This document shows positions 1 to 11,468 of a stretch of DNA of 64,000 bases, piece after piece. Source of the stretch: Arctopsyche grandis (taxonomy: Eukaryota > Arthropoda > Insecta > Trichoptera > Hydropsychidae). The DNA is taken from assembly GCF_051622035.1 (NCBI RefSeq), contig NC_135355.1:33585986-33649985 (forward strand), written 5' to 3'. Numbering within the stretch: position 1 is the first letter of the stretch; each line of letters opens with the position of its first letter. Position numbers and translations under genes: made by a program. Below the pieces are notes generated by a model. It did no database searches. It was not told where the DNA came from and saw only the letters and a program-made list of their open reading frames with translations.

Positions 1-3000
1 ACTTAGGTTAGCTTGGGTTAGTTGAATATCTAGCATTGTTGAATTCTTCGATTCCGGTGATGGTTGGGTTAGGTTGGGTTAGGTGAGGTTGGGTAAGAAC
101 GTTAGTTATCTAGCATTGTTGAATTCTTCGATTCCGGTGATGGTTGGGTAAGGTTGGGTTAGGTGAGGTTGGGTTAAACGTTTGGTATATATCTTGCATT
201 GTCGAAATCTTTAATTCCGGTGATGGTTAGGTTGGGTTGGGTTAGGTTGTCACGTTGGTTGTATAAGAAGCATTTTTGAATTCTTCGATTCCGGTGATGC
301 TTGAGTTAGGTTGGGTTAGGTGAGGTTGGTTGCAAATCTAGCATTGTTGAATTCTTTGATTCCGGTGATGGTTAGGTTGGGATGGGTTAGGTTGGCTCAT
401 TGGTTGTATATATAGCATTGTTGAAATCTGTGATTCCGGTGATACTAAGGTTGGGGGGGGGCATAGTTGTTTATCTAGCATTGTTGAATTCTTCGATTCC
501 GGTGATGGTTGGGTTTAGTTGGGTTAGGTGAGGTTGGTTGCAAATCTAGCATTGTTGAATTCTTTGATTCCGGTAATGGTTAGGTTGGGATGGGTTAGGT
601 TGGCACGTTGGTTGTGTATCTAGCATTGTTGAAATCTTTGATTCCGGTGATACTTAGGTTAGCTTGGGTTAGTTGAATATCTAGCATTGTTGAATTCTTC
701 GATTCCGGTGATGGTTGGGTTAGGTTGGGTTAGGTGAGGTTGGGTAAGAACGTTAGTTATCTAGCATTGTTGAATTCTTCGATTCCGGTGATGGTTGGGT
801 TAGGTTGGGTTAGGTGAGGTTGGGTTAAACGTTTGGTATATATCTTGCATTGTCGAAATCTTTAATTCCGGTGATGGTTAGGTTGGGTTGGGTTAGGTTG
901 TCACGTTGGTTGTATATGTAGCATCGTTGAATTTTTCGATTCTGGTGATGGTTGGGTTAGGTTGGGTTAGGTGAGGTTGGGTTAAACGTTAGGTATATAT
1001 TTTGCATTGTCGAATTCTTTGATTCCGGTGATGGTTAGGTTGGGTTGGGTTAGGTTGTCACTTTGGTTGTATATCTAGCATTGTTGAAATCTTTGATTCC
1101 GGTGATACTAAGGTTGGGTAAGGTTAGTTGTATATCAAGCATTGTTGAATTCTTCGATACCGGTGATGGTTGGGTTAGGTTGGGCTAGGTGAAGTGTGTT
1201 GTAAATCTAGCATTGTTGAATTCTTTGATTCCGGTGATGGTAAGGTAAGGTTAGGTTGGGTGAGGTTGGTTGAAAAGTTTGGTGTATATCTTGCATTATC
1301 GAATTTTTTGATTACGGTGATGGTTTGGTTGGGTTGGGTTAGGTTGGCACGATGGTTGTTTATCTAGCATTGTTGAATTCTGTGATTCCGTTGATACTAC
1401 AGATGGGTTGGGTTAGTTGTAAATCTAACATTATTGAATTCTTCGATTCCGGTGATGGTTGGGAAAGTTTGTTTAGGTGAGGTTGGGTAAGCACGTTATG
1501 TATCTAGCATTGTTGAATTCTTCGATTCCGGTGATGGTTGGGTTAGGTTGGGTTAGGTGAGGTTGGGTTAAACGTTTGGTATATTTCTTGCATTGCCGAA
1601 TTCTTTAATTTCGGTGATGGTTAGGTTAAGTTGGTTTAGGTTGGCACGTTGGTTGTATATGAAGCATTTTTAATTCTTCGATTACGGTGATGGTTGAGTT
1701 AGGTTGGGTTAGGTGAGGTTGGTTGTAAATCTAGCATTGTTGAATACTTCGATTCCCGTGATGGTTGGGTTAGGTCTGGTTAGGTGAGGTTGGGTTTGCA
1801 CGTTAGTTATCTAGCATTGTTCAATTTTTTGATTCCGGTTATGCCTGGCTTAGGTTGGGCTAGGTGAGGTTGTTTAAACGTTTCGTGTATATCTTGCATT
1901 GTCGAATTCTTTGATTTCCGTGATGGTTTTAGGTTGGGTTGGGTTAAGTTGTATATCTAGCATTGTTGAATTTTTCGATTCCGGTGATTGTTGAGTTAGG
2001 TTGGGTTAAGTGAGGTTGGGTTAAACGTTTCGTGTATTTCTTGCATTGTCGAATTCTTTAATTTCGGTGATGGTTAGGTTGGGTTGGGTTAGGTTGGCAC
2101 GTTGGTTGTATAAGAAGCATTTTTGAATTCTTCGATTCCGGTGATGCTTGAGTTAGGTTGGGTTAGGTGAGGTTGGTTGCAAATCTAGCATTGTTGAATT
2201 CTTTGATTCCGGTAATGGATAGGTTGGGATGGGTTAGGTTGGTTCATTGGTTGTATATATAGCATTGTTGAAATCTGTGATTCCGGTGATACTTAGGTTG
2301 GGGGGGGGGGCATAGTTGTTTATCTAGCATTGTTGAATTCTTCGATTCCGGTGATGGTTGGATTAGGTTGGGTTAGGTGAGGTTGGGTTAAACGTTTGGT
2401 ATATTTCTTGCATTGCCGAATTCTTTAATTTCGGTGATGGTTAGGTTAAGTTGGTTTAGGTTGGCACGTTGGTTGTATATGAAGCATTTTTAATTCTTCG
2501 ATTACGGTGATGGTTGAGTTAGGTTGGGTTAGGTGAGGTTGGTTGTAAATCTAGCATTGTTGAATACTTCGATTCCCGTGATGGTTGGGTTAGGTCTGGT
2601 TAGGTGAGGTTGGGTTTGCACGTTAGTTATCTAGCATTGTTCAATTTTTTGATTCCGGTTATGCCTGGCTTAGGTTGGGCTAGGTGAGGTTGTTTAAACG
2701 TTTCGTGTATATCTTGCATTGTCGAATTCTTTGATTTCCGTGATGGTTTTAGGTTGGGTTGGGTTAAGTTGTATATCTAGCATTGTTGAATTCTTCGATT
2801 CCGGTGATTGTTGAGTTAGGTTGGGTTAAGTGAGGTTGGGTTAAACGTTTCGTGTATTTCTTGCATTGTCGAATTCTTTAATTTCGGTGATGGTTAGGTT
2901 GGGTTGGGTTAGGTTGGCACGTTGGTTGTATAAGAAGCATTTTTGAATTCTTCGATTCCGGTGATGCTTGAGTTAGGTTGGGTTAGGTGAGGTTGGTTGC

Positions 3001-5613
3001 AAATCTAGCATTGTTGAATTCTTTGATTCCGGTAATGGTTAGGTTGGGATGGGTTAGGTTGGTTCATTGGTTGTATATATAGCATTGTTGAAATCTGTGA
3101 TTCCGGTGATACTTAGGTTGGGGGGGGGGGGCATAGTTGTTTATCTAGCATTGTTGAATTCTTCGATTCCGGTGATGGTTGGATTAGGTTGGGTTAGGTG
3201 AGGTTGGGTTAAACGTTTGGTATATTTCTTGCATTGCCGAATTCTTTAATTTCGGTGATGGTTAGGTTAAGTTGGTTTAGGTTGGCACGTTGGTTGTATA
3301 TGAAGCATTTTTAATTCTTCGATTACGGTGATGGTTGAGTTAGGTTGGGTTAGGTGAGGTTGGTTGTAAATCTAGCATTGTTGAATACTTCGATTCCCGT
3401 GATGGTTGGGTTAGGTCTGGTTAGGTGAGGTTGGGTTTGCACGTTAGTTATCTAGCATTGTTCAATTTTTTGATTCCGGTTATGCCTGGCTTAGGTTGGG
3501 CTAGGTGAGGTTGTTTAAACGTTTCGTGTATATCTTGCATTGTCGAATTCTTTGATTTCCGTGATGGTAAGGTTGGGTTGGGTTAAGTTGGCACGTTGGT
3601 TGTATATCTAGCATTGTTAAATTCTTCGATCCCGGTGATGGTTCGGTTAGGTTGCCACGTTGGTTTTAAATCTAGCATTGTTGAATTCTTTGATTCCGGT
3701 GATACTTTGGTTGGGTTGGGTTATTTGTATATCTAGCATTGTTGAATTCTTCAATTCCGGTGATGGTTGGGTTAGGTTGGGTTAGGTGAGGCTGGGTTAG
3801 GTTGGGTTAGGTGAGGTTGGGTTAAACGTTTGGTGTATATCTTGCATTGTCGAATTCTTTGATTCCGGTGATGGTTAGGTTGGCTATTTTGTTGTATCTA
3901 GCATTGTTGAATTCTTCGAATCCGGTTATGGTTGTGTTAGGTTGGGTTTGGTGAGGTTGTTTTAACGTTTGGTGTTTATCGTACATTGTTGAATTCTTTG
4001 ATTCCGGTGATGGTTGGGTTAGGTTGAGTTAGGTGATGTTGGGGTAAACGTTTAGTTAGGTTAATCTTGTATCGTCGAATTCTTTGATTCCGATGATGCT
4101 TAGGTTGGGTTGGGTTAGCTGTTTATCTTGCATTGTTGAATTCTTCGATTCTGGTGATGGTTGGGTTAGGTTGGGTTCGGTGAGGTTGGGTTAGGTTGGG
4201 TTAGGTGAGGTTGGGTTAAACGTTTGGTGTATATCTTGCATTTTTGAATTCTTTGATTCCGGTGATACTTATGATGGGTTGGGTTAGTTGTAAATCTAGC
4301 ATCGTTGAATTCTTCGATTCCGGTTATGGTTCGGTTAGGTTGGGTTAGGTGAGGTTGGGTTAGCACGTTAGTTATCTAGCATTGTTGAATTCTTTGATTC
4401 CGGTGATGGTTAAGTTAAGTTGGTTAGGTTGGCACTTTGGTTGTATATCTAGAATTGTTGAATTCTTTGATTCCGGTGATTGTTGGGTTTGGTTGGTTAA
4501 GGTGAGGTTGTGTTAAACGTTTGGTGTATATCTTGCATTGTCGAATTCTTTGATTCTGGTGACGATTAGGTTGGGTTGGGTTAGGTTGGCTTGTAGGTTG
4601 TATCTCTAACATTGTTGAATTCTTCGATTCCAGTGATGTTTGAGTTAGGTTGGGTTAAGTGATGTTGGGTTTAACGTTTGGTGTATATCTTGCATTGTCG
4701 AATTCTTTAATTCTGGTGATGGTTAGGTTGGGTTGGGTTAGGTTGGCACGTTGGTTGTATATGTAGGATTGTTGAATTCTCGGATTCCGGTGATGGTTGA
4801 GTTAGGTTGGGTTAGGTTAGGTTGGGTTAATTGTGTGGTTTCGAATTCTTTGATTCCGGTGATGGTTAGGTTGGGTTGGGTTAGGTTGGCACTTTGTTGT
4901 ATATGTAGCATTGTTGAATCCTTTGATTCCGGTGATGGTTGAGTTTGGTTGGTTAGGTGATGTTGGGTTAAACGTTTGGTGTATATCTTGCATTGTCGAA
5001 TTCTTTGATTCCGGTGATGGTTAAGTTCGGTTGGGTTAGGTTGGCTTGTTGGTTGTTTATGTAGCATTGTTGAATTCTTCGATTCCGGTGATGGTTGAGT
5101 TAGGTTGGGTTAGGTGAGGTTGGGTTAAACGTTTGGTGTATATCTTGCATTGTCGAATTCTTTGATTCCGGTGATGGTTAGGTTGGGTTGGGTTAGGTTG
5201 GAATGTTGGTTGTATATGTAGCATTGTTGAATTCTTCGATTCTGTTGATGGTTGGGTTAGGTTGGGCAAGGTGAGGTTTTTTATACGTTGGGTGTATGTA
5301 TATCTTGCATTGTCGAATTCTTTGATTCCAGTGATGGTAAGGTTGGGTTGGGTTTAGTTGGCACGTTGTCTGTTTATCTAGCAATGTTGAATTCTTCGAT
5401 TCCGGTGATGGTTGGGTTTGATTGGGTTAGGTGAGGTTGGGTTAAACGTTTGGTATATTTTTTGCATTGTCGAATTCTTTGATTCCGGTGATGGTTAGGT
5501 TGGGTTGGGTAAGGTTAGCACGTTGGCTGTATATGTAGCATTGTTGAATTCTTCGATTCCGGTGATGGTTAGGTTGGGTTGGGTTAGGTTGGCACGTTGG
5601 TTATATATGTAGC
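1..5613. repeat. TTAGG/TTGGG-rich satellite array with higher-order units
   Basis: Diverged tandem repeat with a monomer of roughly 75-90 bp. Each monomer pairs a unique part (anchor GATTCCGGTGATGGTTGGGT, preceded by CTAGCATTGTTGAATTC) with a G-rich part built from TTAGGT, TGAGGT and TTGGGT. Higher-order structure is visible: 1-268 is almost identical to 651-918, and a unit of about 820 bp starting near 1578 recurs near 2398 and near 3219. Runs of 7-11 G at about 455, 2294 and 3120 mark equivalent positions. The opposite strand is open over short stretches and would give Pro/Thr/Asn/Gln-rich peptides, which I treat as artefacts. The TTAGG-like content recalls the insect telomere repeat, but the units are not pure TTAGG; a subtelomeric or satellite role is inference. 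Confidence 0.9.
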
Positions 5614-7107
5614 CAGTGGCGGACTGGGACTGAAATCAGTGCATGCCAGGAGTCAAAGGGGGCCCCACCCAGGGTTAAAATAATTTTTCCTTCTCCCCCC
5701 ATATAACAAAATTTTCTGCTTTCTATCACGCTAAAAATCAAGGGAAATTTTTTTTTTTTTCAAAATTGGGAATAAACAAATTTAGGTACAAGAAAAATGG
5801 CAAAAGCAAAATAGATCCATAAATTATATTGTATATTTCGTTTTAACCCTTGTCCTAGGTAAATATAATGCATCATAAAAGAATGCGGCATAAAAGCGGC
5901 TTTTACTTTCGGTAGAAAACAATCAGGGATGTCATTTCAGCTTTTTCTTTGGGGGGCAGGGCAGGCAAAGATTGGTCACATTGAATTTTTTTTCAAAAAA
6001 TCTTTTTTATATCGGAATAAAAATGGAAAATATTCTTTACCTTATTGAGTTATAAAATATGAAAAAAATAAGTTTATTTTTGAAAAAGTAATTATAAAAA
6101 AATATTATGTAAAAAGAGAAAAAAGCGCCGCAGGCGAAAATTTTTTTCCACAAATCTTTACATAGTCAACATTAATCGACCATCAAACTGATTCTCCAAA
6201 AAACTATCAATTAACTTAATTTCTACCGACTGTCTTGTCACTTTATCTATGTACATATGTACGTAATAACATTAGATAAAGTTTTGTTTTGTTATTTTTT
6301 CAAAGCACATAGCAGCGATTATTTTATTAGTTACCCAAAAGTAACGTACATAAGAAATACACGTAGCTTTCATAGATCCATAGTATCTCTTTAATCATTT
6401 AATTCATAATATTTTCTAAATTCACACTATTCCTTAATTTAGGCGAGGAATTACGTCCCTGAAAAAAATGCATAATATTTTCAATTAATGTTAATCGAAA
6501 ATCGGGATTTTGGGGAGGGGGCCCCTATCCTATATTTCTATTTACATGGATGTGTCTAGATTAGGAAAAGATTTTATATTCGGAAACTGTTTAAAATTGT
6601 GTATTTAAATCTTACTATATCATCGAAGTATAATCAAATGTTATTTTGAAAGTATGAAGTAAATTTAAATCGCTGGTTGATGATGAATCATCCTATCAAA
6701 ATTGTTTTAAGCAATTCAGTTTATATTATTCACGAAAATTTGTTTATTCCCATTTTTATTTCAGTAGTTAGTTGTTACATAGGTATTGGTATATACATAA
6801 TCTTGAGGTTGGAATAGGCCCGGCAAAAGGTCCCACGCAAATGTTGAAACTTACATTTCAAGCCTAATAAAAAAAGTTAACCGATCCTGCTGTTAAAGCA
6901 GGTATTAGTTATTTGTGTATATCGTAAGAAATTTGTTTTGTTGAAATACCCAAACTTTAGGTCCTAAAGTTGCAATATCCTATACATTTTTACACACGTG
7001 AAATAGTTAAAAAGTTATTTAATTTTACTGAGGGCCCATATTTTCTAACAGATAGTGGGGCCCACATGCCATCGGGCATGTTCGCTTGTATGGCCAGTCC
7101 GCCACTG
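5614..7107. mobile_element. Non-autonomous hAT element (1,494 bp) with 8-bp TSD
   Basis: The element starts CAGTGGCGGACTGGGA and ends with the inverted partner TGGCCAGTCCGCCACTG. It is flanked by a perfect 8-bp direct repeat TATGTAGC (5606-5613 and 7108-7115) cut from the satellite monomer. CAGTGG-type termini and an 8-bp target duplication are the hallmarks of hAT. No transposase reading frame is visible inside; the interior is AT-rich with one G/C-rich patch. Because both ends and the target duplication are intact, insertion into the satellite is well supported. Confidence 0.9.
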
Positions 7108-7271
7108 TATGTAGCATTGTTGAATTCTTCGATTCCGGTGATGTTTGAGTTAGGTTGGGTTAGGTTAGGTTGGGTTTAACTTTTGGTGTATATCTTGCAT
7201 TGTCGAATTCTTTAATTCTGGTGATGGTTAGGTTGGGTTGGTTTAGGTTGGCACGTTGGTTGTATATGTAG
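7108..7271. repeat. Satellite array, continued
   Basis: About two monomers of the same satellite resume immediately after the hAT element, with the same GATTCCGGTGATG anchor and the TTAGGTTGGGTT G-rich part. It stops abruptly at the CAGTGGCGGCTCGT terminus of the next hAT element. Confidence 0.9.
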
Positions 7272-8430
7272 CAGTGGCGGCTCGTCCTAATGGGCTGCCG
7301 GGCTGCAGACCCTCCTATAAAATTCTAAGATATATATTTAATAATACATTTAATATTTTATTTATTAATGATATTTTTTTTATTACTTGGATGGACTTAA
7401 CTATTGGGGCTTTCGACAGAGTAAATATTACTTCCAATATCACCCATATCCAAAAGGGTGATATTGTAAGTAATGTTGATCGTTTCGAAGACCCCACTAA
7501 CTTTTTGGTGACAGATGAATTAAAATGTTGCTGTACTGGCTATAAAGTTTTACAGCGCCGCCCTGAACGCCACGCAACCCGGAGTCTCGGAACGAGAAAG
7601 AGAAAGAGCTATTTGCAACTGCATATAGCTCTTTCTCTTTCACTCACTCTGCCGTTTTGGGCTGGATAGTCGGCAGCCTTCGCCTGTTAAACGACATTCA
7701 TCTGTCAGTTTGTGTAAAATTTCGCGCGCTTGATCTTACATTTGATTAGTTGAATCGCACGATCACAGCTTTATTCGTTTTCGTTACTCTTTATTGGTTG
7801 TGTACGAGCCCTCATCAAATCTTCGGTGAGTCGTTTTCATTTCGATAACAGCAAACTTTTTTCAAATCTGTTTAATTTTTTCTCGTAATTTTAATTTAAA
7901 TATATTAAGATTTTTTTTCTTTTAAAAATGGAAGGAAAAAAAATTCAGTAAAATATTTACAAAATTTGCACTTTTCGCGACTAGAACTTACCGAAAAAGT
8001 CGCTATAAAAGCATTAGACTGCCTTACGCCCAATTTAATTATTTCACAGCCTGCTACTAGTAGATCCTTTAGTTACTCGCGAAAATTTAATCCAGACAAA
8101 AAATACAATTGGTTAACGGGATGTACAGAAAAAAACGCGTTATTTTGTTATACGTGTCTTTTGTTTGGGGGCGAGTCGCCAGGCGAAGCATCTTGGACGA
8201 AAACAGGAGTTATTGACTTAAAACATTTAAACGATAAAATTAAAAAAACACGAGGGAAGTGTCGAACACGAACATATCAAAATTAAGCTAACGAGCGAGA
8301 TTGAGCTAAAATTAGATCATCGTTGAGGTTTTGAATTACAACGATGTTTTGAATTACGACGAAACGCATGACAACCAGAAAAATATTATAATTACGAGCG
8401 AAAAAAACCTTGTTATTGTTTCTTATAAGT
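7272..8430 (+). mobile_element. hAT element relic with ZMYM1-like transposase N-terminus
   Basis: The left end CAGTGGCGGCTCGTCC abuts satellite DNA, as expected for a hAT terminus. A decayed transposase follows at about 7950-8400. No clear matching right terminus was found, so the downstream limit is approximate. The 5' part includes a small hairpin around 7436-7470 (arms AATATCACCC / GGGTGATATT) and a CTCTTTCTC-rich patch at about 7590-7645. The element appears truncated or rearranged on its right side. Confidence 0.7.
7963..8420 (+). pseudogene. hAT transposase fragment (TTF-type zinc finger region, ZMYM1-like)
   Basis: The frame through 7966-8286 reads a stretch typical of the N-terminal TTF/zinc-finger region of ZMYM1-like hAT transposases. 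Landmarks in order are FSRLELTEKVAIKALD, RKFNPDKKYNWLTGC, KNALFCYTCLLFGG, SWTKTGVIDLKHLNDKI. The C-x(n)-CYTC cysteines of the zinc finger are present. After the lysine run near 8250 the frame shifts; a second frame continues with HEHIKIKLTSEIELKLDH, as expected for the family, then runs into stops. No catalytic RNase-H-like core is seen. It is a broken copy with no expected activity. Confidence 0.75.
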
Positions 8431-8544
8431 CGTCACGATACACTACTGTGTTTCGCCGTCGAATGAAATATTTAACAAAAAAAATGTCGGTGATTTGTCA
8501 AAGGGTTTTTTTTTCTTTCGTCGAAATAAAATTAATAATCACAC

Positions 8545-8690
8545 ATTATCCGATAAATTTTACCTCTGAGATGGATTTAATTATTTGATTTATTTCGATG
8601 AGAGAAACAATTGAAGACATTATCCGATAAAATTTACCTCTGAAATGATTTAATTAATTGATTTATTTCGACGAGAGAAACAATTGAAGA
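8545..8690. repeat. Local tandem duplication, about 72 bp x2
   Basis: Two adjacent copies of the block starting CATTATCCGATAAA and containing GAGAGAAACAATTGAAGAC, with several substitutions and a 1-base length change between them. It lies just downstream of the decayed hAT transposase. No coding potential is seen. Confidence 0.8.
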
Positions 8691-9110
8691 CTAAAAAAAT
8701 TTCGTTTGATAAACCGACAACGTGTCGGGTTGGGACCATCACTCGGTCACCCATACTAACACATGATATATTCTCAGTAACTGCGCATTACGGGGAAGTA
8801 AAAATAATAATTCTTTGATTTTTTTTTCGATCTTAGTGCGTATCTACGTAAGTCAAAACATCTTCGACAAACAAAAGTCGAGGATTACCTGTATGTGATT
8901 GTTGATGATCTAATTTTAGGTCAATCTCGAAAATTTATTTAAATTGGGCATGTTCTGTTTTAATATTCAATATTTTATTTTAAATTTAATATATTGATTA
9001 TAATTTTATTTTGATATTTAAATTTAATTTTAATATAATAATAATATTTTTAATTTTGATATTTGATTTCAATTTTTAAATTTAATTTTTATTTCGATAT
9101 TTTGTACGCT
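8691..9110. other. Non-coding AT-rich stretch
   Basis: No gene is recognised. 8700-8800 contains a short GC-richer patch (CGGGTTGGGACCATCACTCG) whose reverse complement includes ATGGGTGACCG, reminiscent of the 3' part of 5S rRNA, but too short and diverged to call. 8960-9100 is almost pure A/T. Confidence 0.6.
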
Positions 9111-9114
9111 ACTG

Positions 9115-9475
9115 GTTTTATCCTGCTGGTTAAAACGTTGGACCAAAATCGTCGTTGGTTTGGTCCGTACGCAGCATAACATGATTCCTGCTATGCTTGA
9201 GAGTGCAGAGGCGTGGACAGCGTGCACTACGTTTGCAGTATGCATCATGCAGGAGAAAGAAGAGGCAGAACGCGATCGAGAGAAAAGAAGTCGGACTTTG
9301 TAAAATGACGAGAGCCTAGATGGCTATCTTGGCTGCTACCCTTGAGCAATACTTAATTAGTAGCCGGGTGGTAGCTGAAGAGGAGGGGGGTTTTAGTGGG
9401 TAAAAATCCCACCGGAATTAAACACGTCGGTGGTGTCTTCTAGAAGATTTCCCCCCGCCGGAAAAAAAAAAAGGT
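9115..9475 (+). mobile_element. R1-like LINE 3' end relic
   Basis: One frame reads the end of a LINE second ORF (AMLESAEAWTACTTFAVC then QEKEEAERDREKRSRTL and a stop at about 9300). This resembles the Glu/Arg-rich extreme C-terminus of R1-clade reverse transcriptase proteins. A GC-rich 3' UTR follows (CCGGGTGGTAGCTGAAGAGG, GGTGGGATTTTTACCC-type segment, CTTCTAGAAGATTTCC) and ends in an A-rich tail at about 9464-9472. The 5' part is missing. Clade assignment rests on general resemblance only. Confidence 0.55.
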
Positions 9476-10128
9476 TAAGTTAGAACGTTTGGTGTATATC
9501 TTGCATCGTTAAATACTTTGATTCCGGTGATAGCTAGGTTAGGATGGGTAAGGTAAGGTTACTACTACGGACTTACACCACCTGAAACTCAACAGTATTT
9601 GTTGACGGAACTATTGGGACGTAAAGAAGTGGAGGAGGAAGAAGGGACAGATACAGAGGAAAAAACAATAACCGACCTGTTGAAATAGGTCAGAACGAAT
9701 CACACATAGACAAACTAAAAATTTTAACAGCTTTAGTAAGTCTCCTTGGCGATGCACAATTTTTCATTTTAGAACGAAAAAACTCTACTAGCACGTTAGG
9801 TACATCTTGCATTGCTGAATACTTTGATTCCGGTGATGGTTAGGCTAGGTTGGTATAGGTTAGGTTAGGTTAGCACGTTCGCGGCATATCTTGCATTGTT
9901 GAATACTTTGATTTTGGGTGATGGTTAGGTTAATTTGGGTTAGGTAAGGTTAGGTTAGCACGCTAGATGTATATATTGCATTGTTGAATACTTTGATTCC
10001 GGTGATGGTTAGGTTAGCTCGTTAAAAAAAAAAAGGTAAGCACGCTAGGTCTATATCTAGCATTGTTGAATTCTTTGATTCCGGTGATATTTGGTTAGGT
10101 TGGGTTAGGTTCGGTTAGGTTATTTTGA
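9476..10128. repeat. Satellite islands with an unassigned insert
   Basis: Satellite monomers reappear at about 9476-9568 and 9787-10128 (GATTCCGGTGATGGTTAGG anchors, TTAGGTT runs). The segment between, 9569-9786, is not satellite. It contains a short acidic reading frame (LTPPETQQYLLTELLGRKEV, then Glu/Thr-rich, stop at about 9687) that I do not recognise and consider a retroelement scrap. A decayed hAT copy follows on the right. Confidence 0.7.
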
Positions 10129-10129
10129 C

Positions 10130-11281
10130 AGATTATAATCGTTTACTATTTAGCACCGATGTTCGTTGGTTGTCTAAAAGTGCATGTTTAGATGGGTTTT
10201 ATGCACTCTTTGATTCAGTGTTGGAACTCCTTGGAAGTAAAGACAATGATTTGTGGCTCATTTAATTAATTAAAAAATTGACATAACTTATGGGACCAAT
10301 TTATTAAGTGATTTATTTGCCAAATTAAACGAAACTAAATGGAAACTACAAGTTTATCAATTAAATTTAATCAAAACTAAAAGTGTAATATCTGCGTTGG
10401 TTACAATTTTTTTTCTATACAAACAAAACTTGGGGAGAGGGGACTGCTATCAGTTTCCAAATCTTTCAAAATTGCAAAAACGAGATGGTTGCTTATTTTC
10501 AACACTTAACGCCTCTTCATTCTGATCCCGTGGTTATCCCAGATTGGATGCTGAGCCCTTTTGCAAGTGGACCCATAAATTCAGATGAATACTAATACAG
10601 GAGCAATTTATTGAATTATCCGCAAATGAGGAGCTGAAATCAATGTTTGAACAAGGCTACCACCAGTGGTGTCACCGATGGTTTCCATGGATTTCCGAAA
10701 ACCGGTTTGTTAAAAATCAAAAGCTTTAATTAAGCGGAAACCCATTATTTAATCTAAAAATTCATATGATTTTTGTCAAAAATTATACAAATCTTGAAAA
10801 TTTTATGAACTTTCATGTAATAGTGCCTTGGACGAAAAAAAATGTACATATTTTCAAAATATTTTTTTTGGTTTTTGCAAAAACAATTTTATATCCTGCA
10901 TTATGGGTCACTCACTGTGTTGAAACTGTGGTTTGCTTTCCCATCTTCATATTTAGTAGAACGTCGATTTAATTCAGTTATGAACCTCATCACGAAAAAA
11001 AGAAACCGACTGGAAATTAGTTACCCACAAACATAGAGAAGAACATAAATAATCTCATACATCCCATCAGGTTCGCCCATCTTATTGAAAAAAAGGGGTT
11101 TTTGTATTTAAAAAAAAAAGTAATAATTTCAATAAATACCACTTTATGTACATATACTTAAATATACTACATATATTAAAATGTTTTCTTTTTACGTCAC
11201 AATTACCATTCAATACATCAAAATTTAATTTATAATTTGCTTTAATAGGGGGTCCATGGGCAATTAGCTTGGGAACCACTT
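10130..11281 (+). pseudogene. hAT (ZBED5-like) transposase relic with 3' terminus
   Basis: Scattered frames preserve landmarks of the ZBED5/FAM200-type hAT transposase in the right order: DVRWLSKSACLDGFYALFD (about 10155-10215), DLFAKLNETKWKLQ (about 10305), VVIPDWMLSPF (about 10530), QEQFIELSANEELKSMF (about 10600-10650), and FPSSYLVERRFNSVMN followed by LITKKRNRLEI (about 10940-11020). That last block is the conserved hAT dimerisation tail. Many frameshifts and stops separate them. The terminus at about 11270-11281 (GGGAACCACT) matches the inverted CAGTGGTTCCC end common in these elements. The same 3' tail occurs upstream of receptor gene 3 (35219-35565). Confidence 0.8.
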
Positions 11282-11468
11282 GTCTAAGCAATGCCAAACA
11301 ATTTTGCTAATTATAATTGAACATAATTATATACATAATTTAAAACCTATACGAAAACTAACATTTTAATTGAATGAATAATTAATTAAATTCAAATTTT
11401 TAGTTTAATTTACTTTCCATTAGGAAGGCAAATGAGCTTTTATTCGATCGTTGTACCTATAAAATAAA

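Noticed and set aside
4166-5384. Several open frames on the minus strand of the satellite giving Pro/Thr/Asn/Gln-rich peptides
   Set aside because: They are translations of the TTAGG/TTGGG repeat; stops are rare only because of composition, and unit changes break every frame.
1-5613. CRISPR-like array of regular repeats
   Set aside because: Monomers are contiguous and diverged, without unique spacers, and the sequence is eukaryotic.
8700-8800. Possible 5S rRNA fragment (reverse complement contains ATGGGTGACCG)
   Set aside because: Only about 11-20 bases of resemblance, and the rest of 5S is absent.
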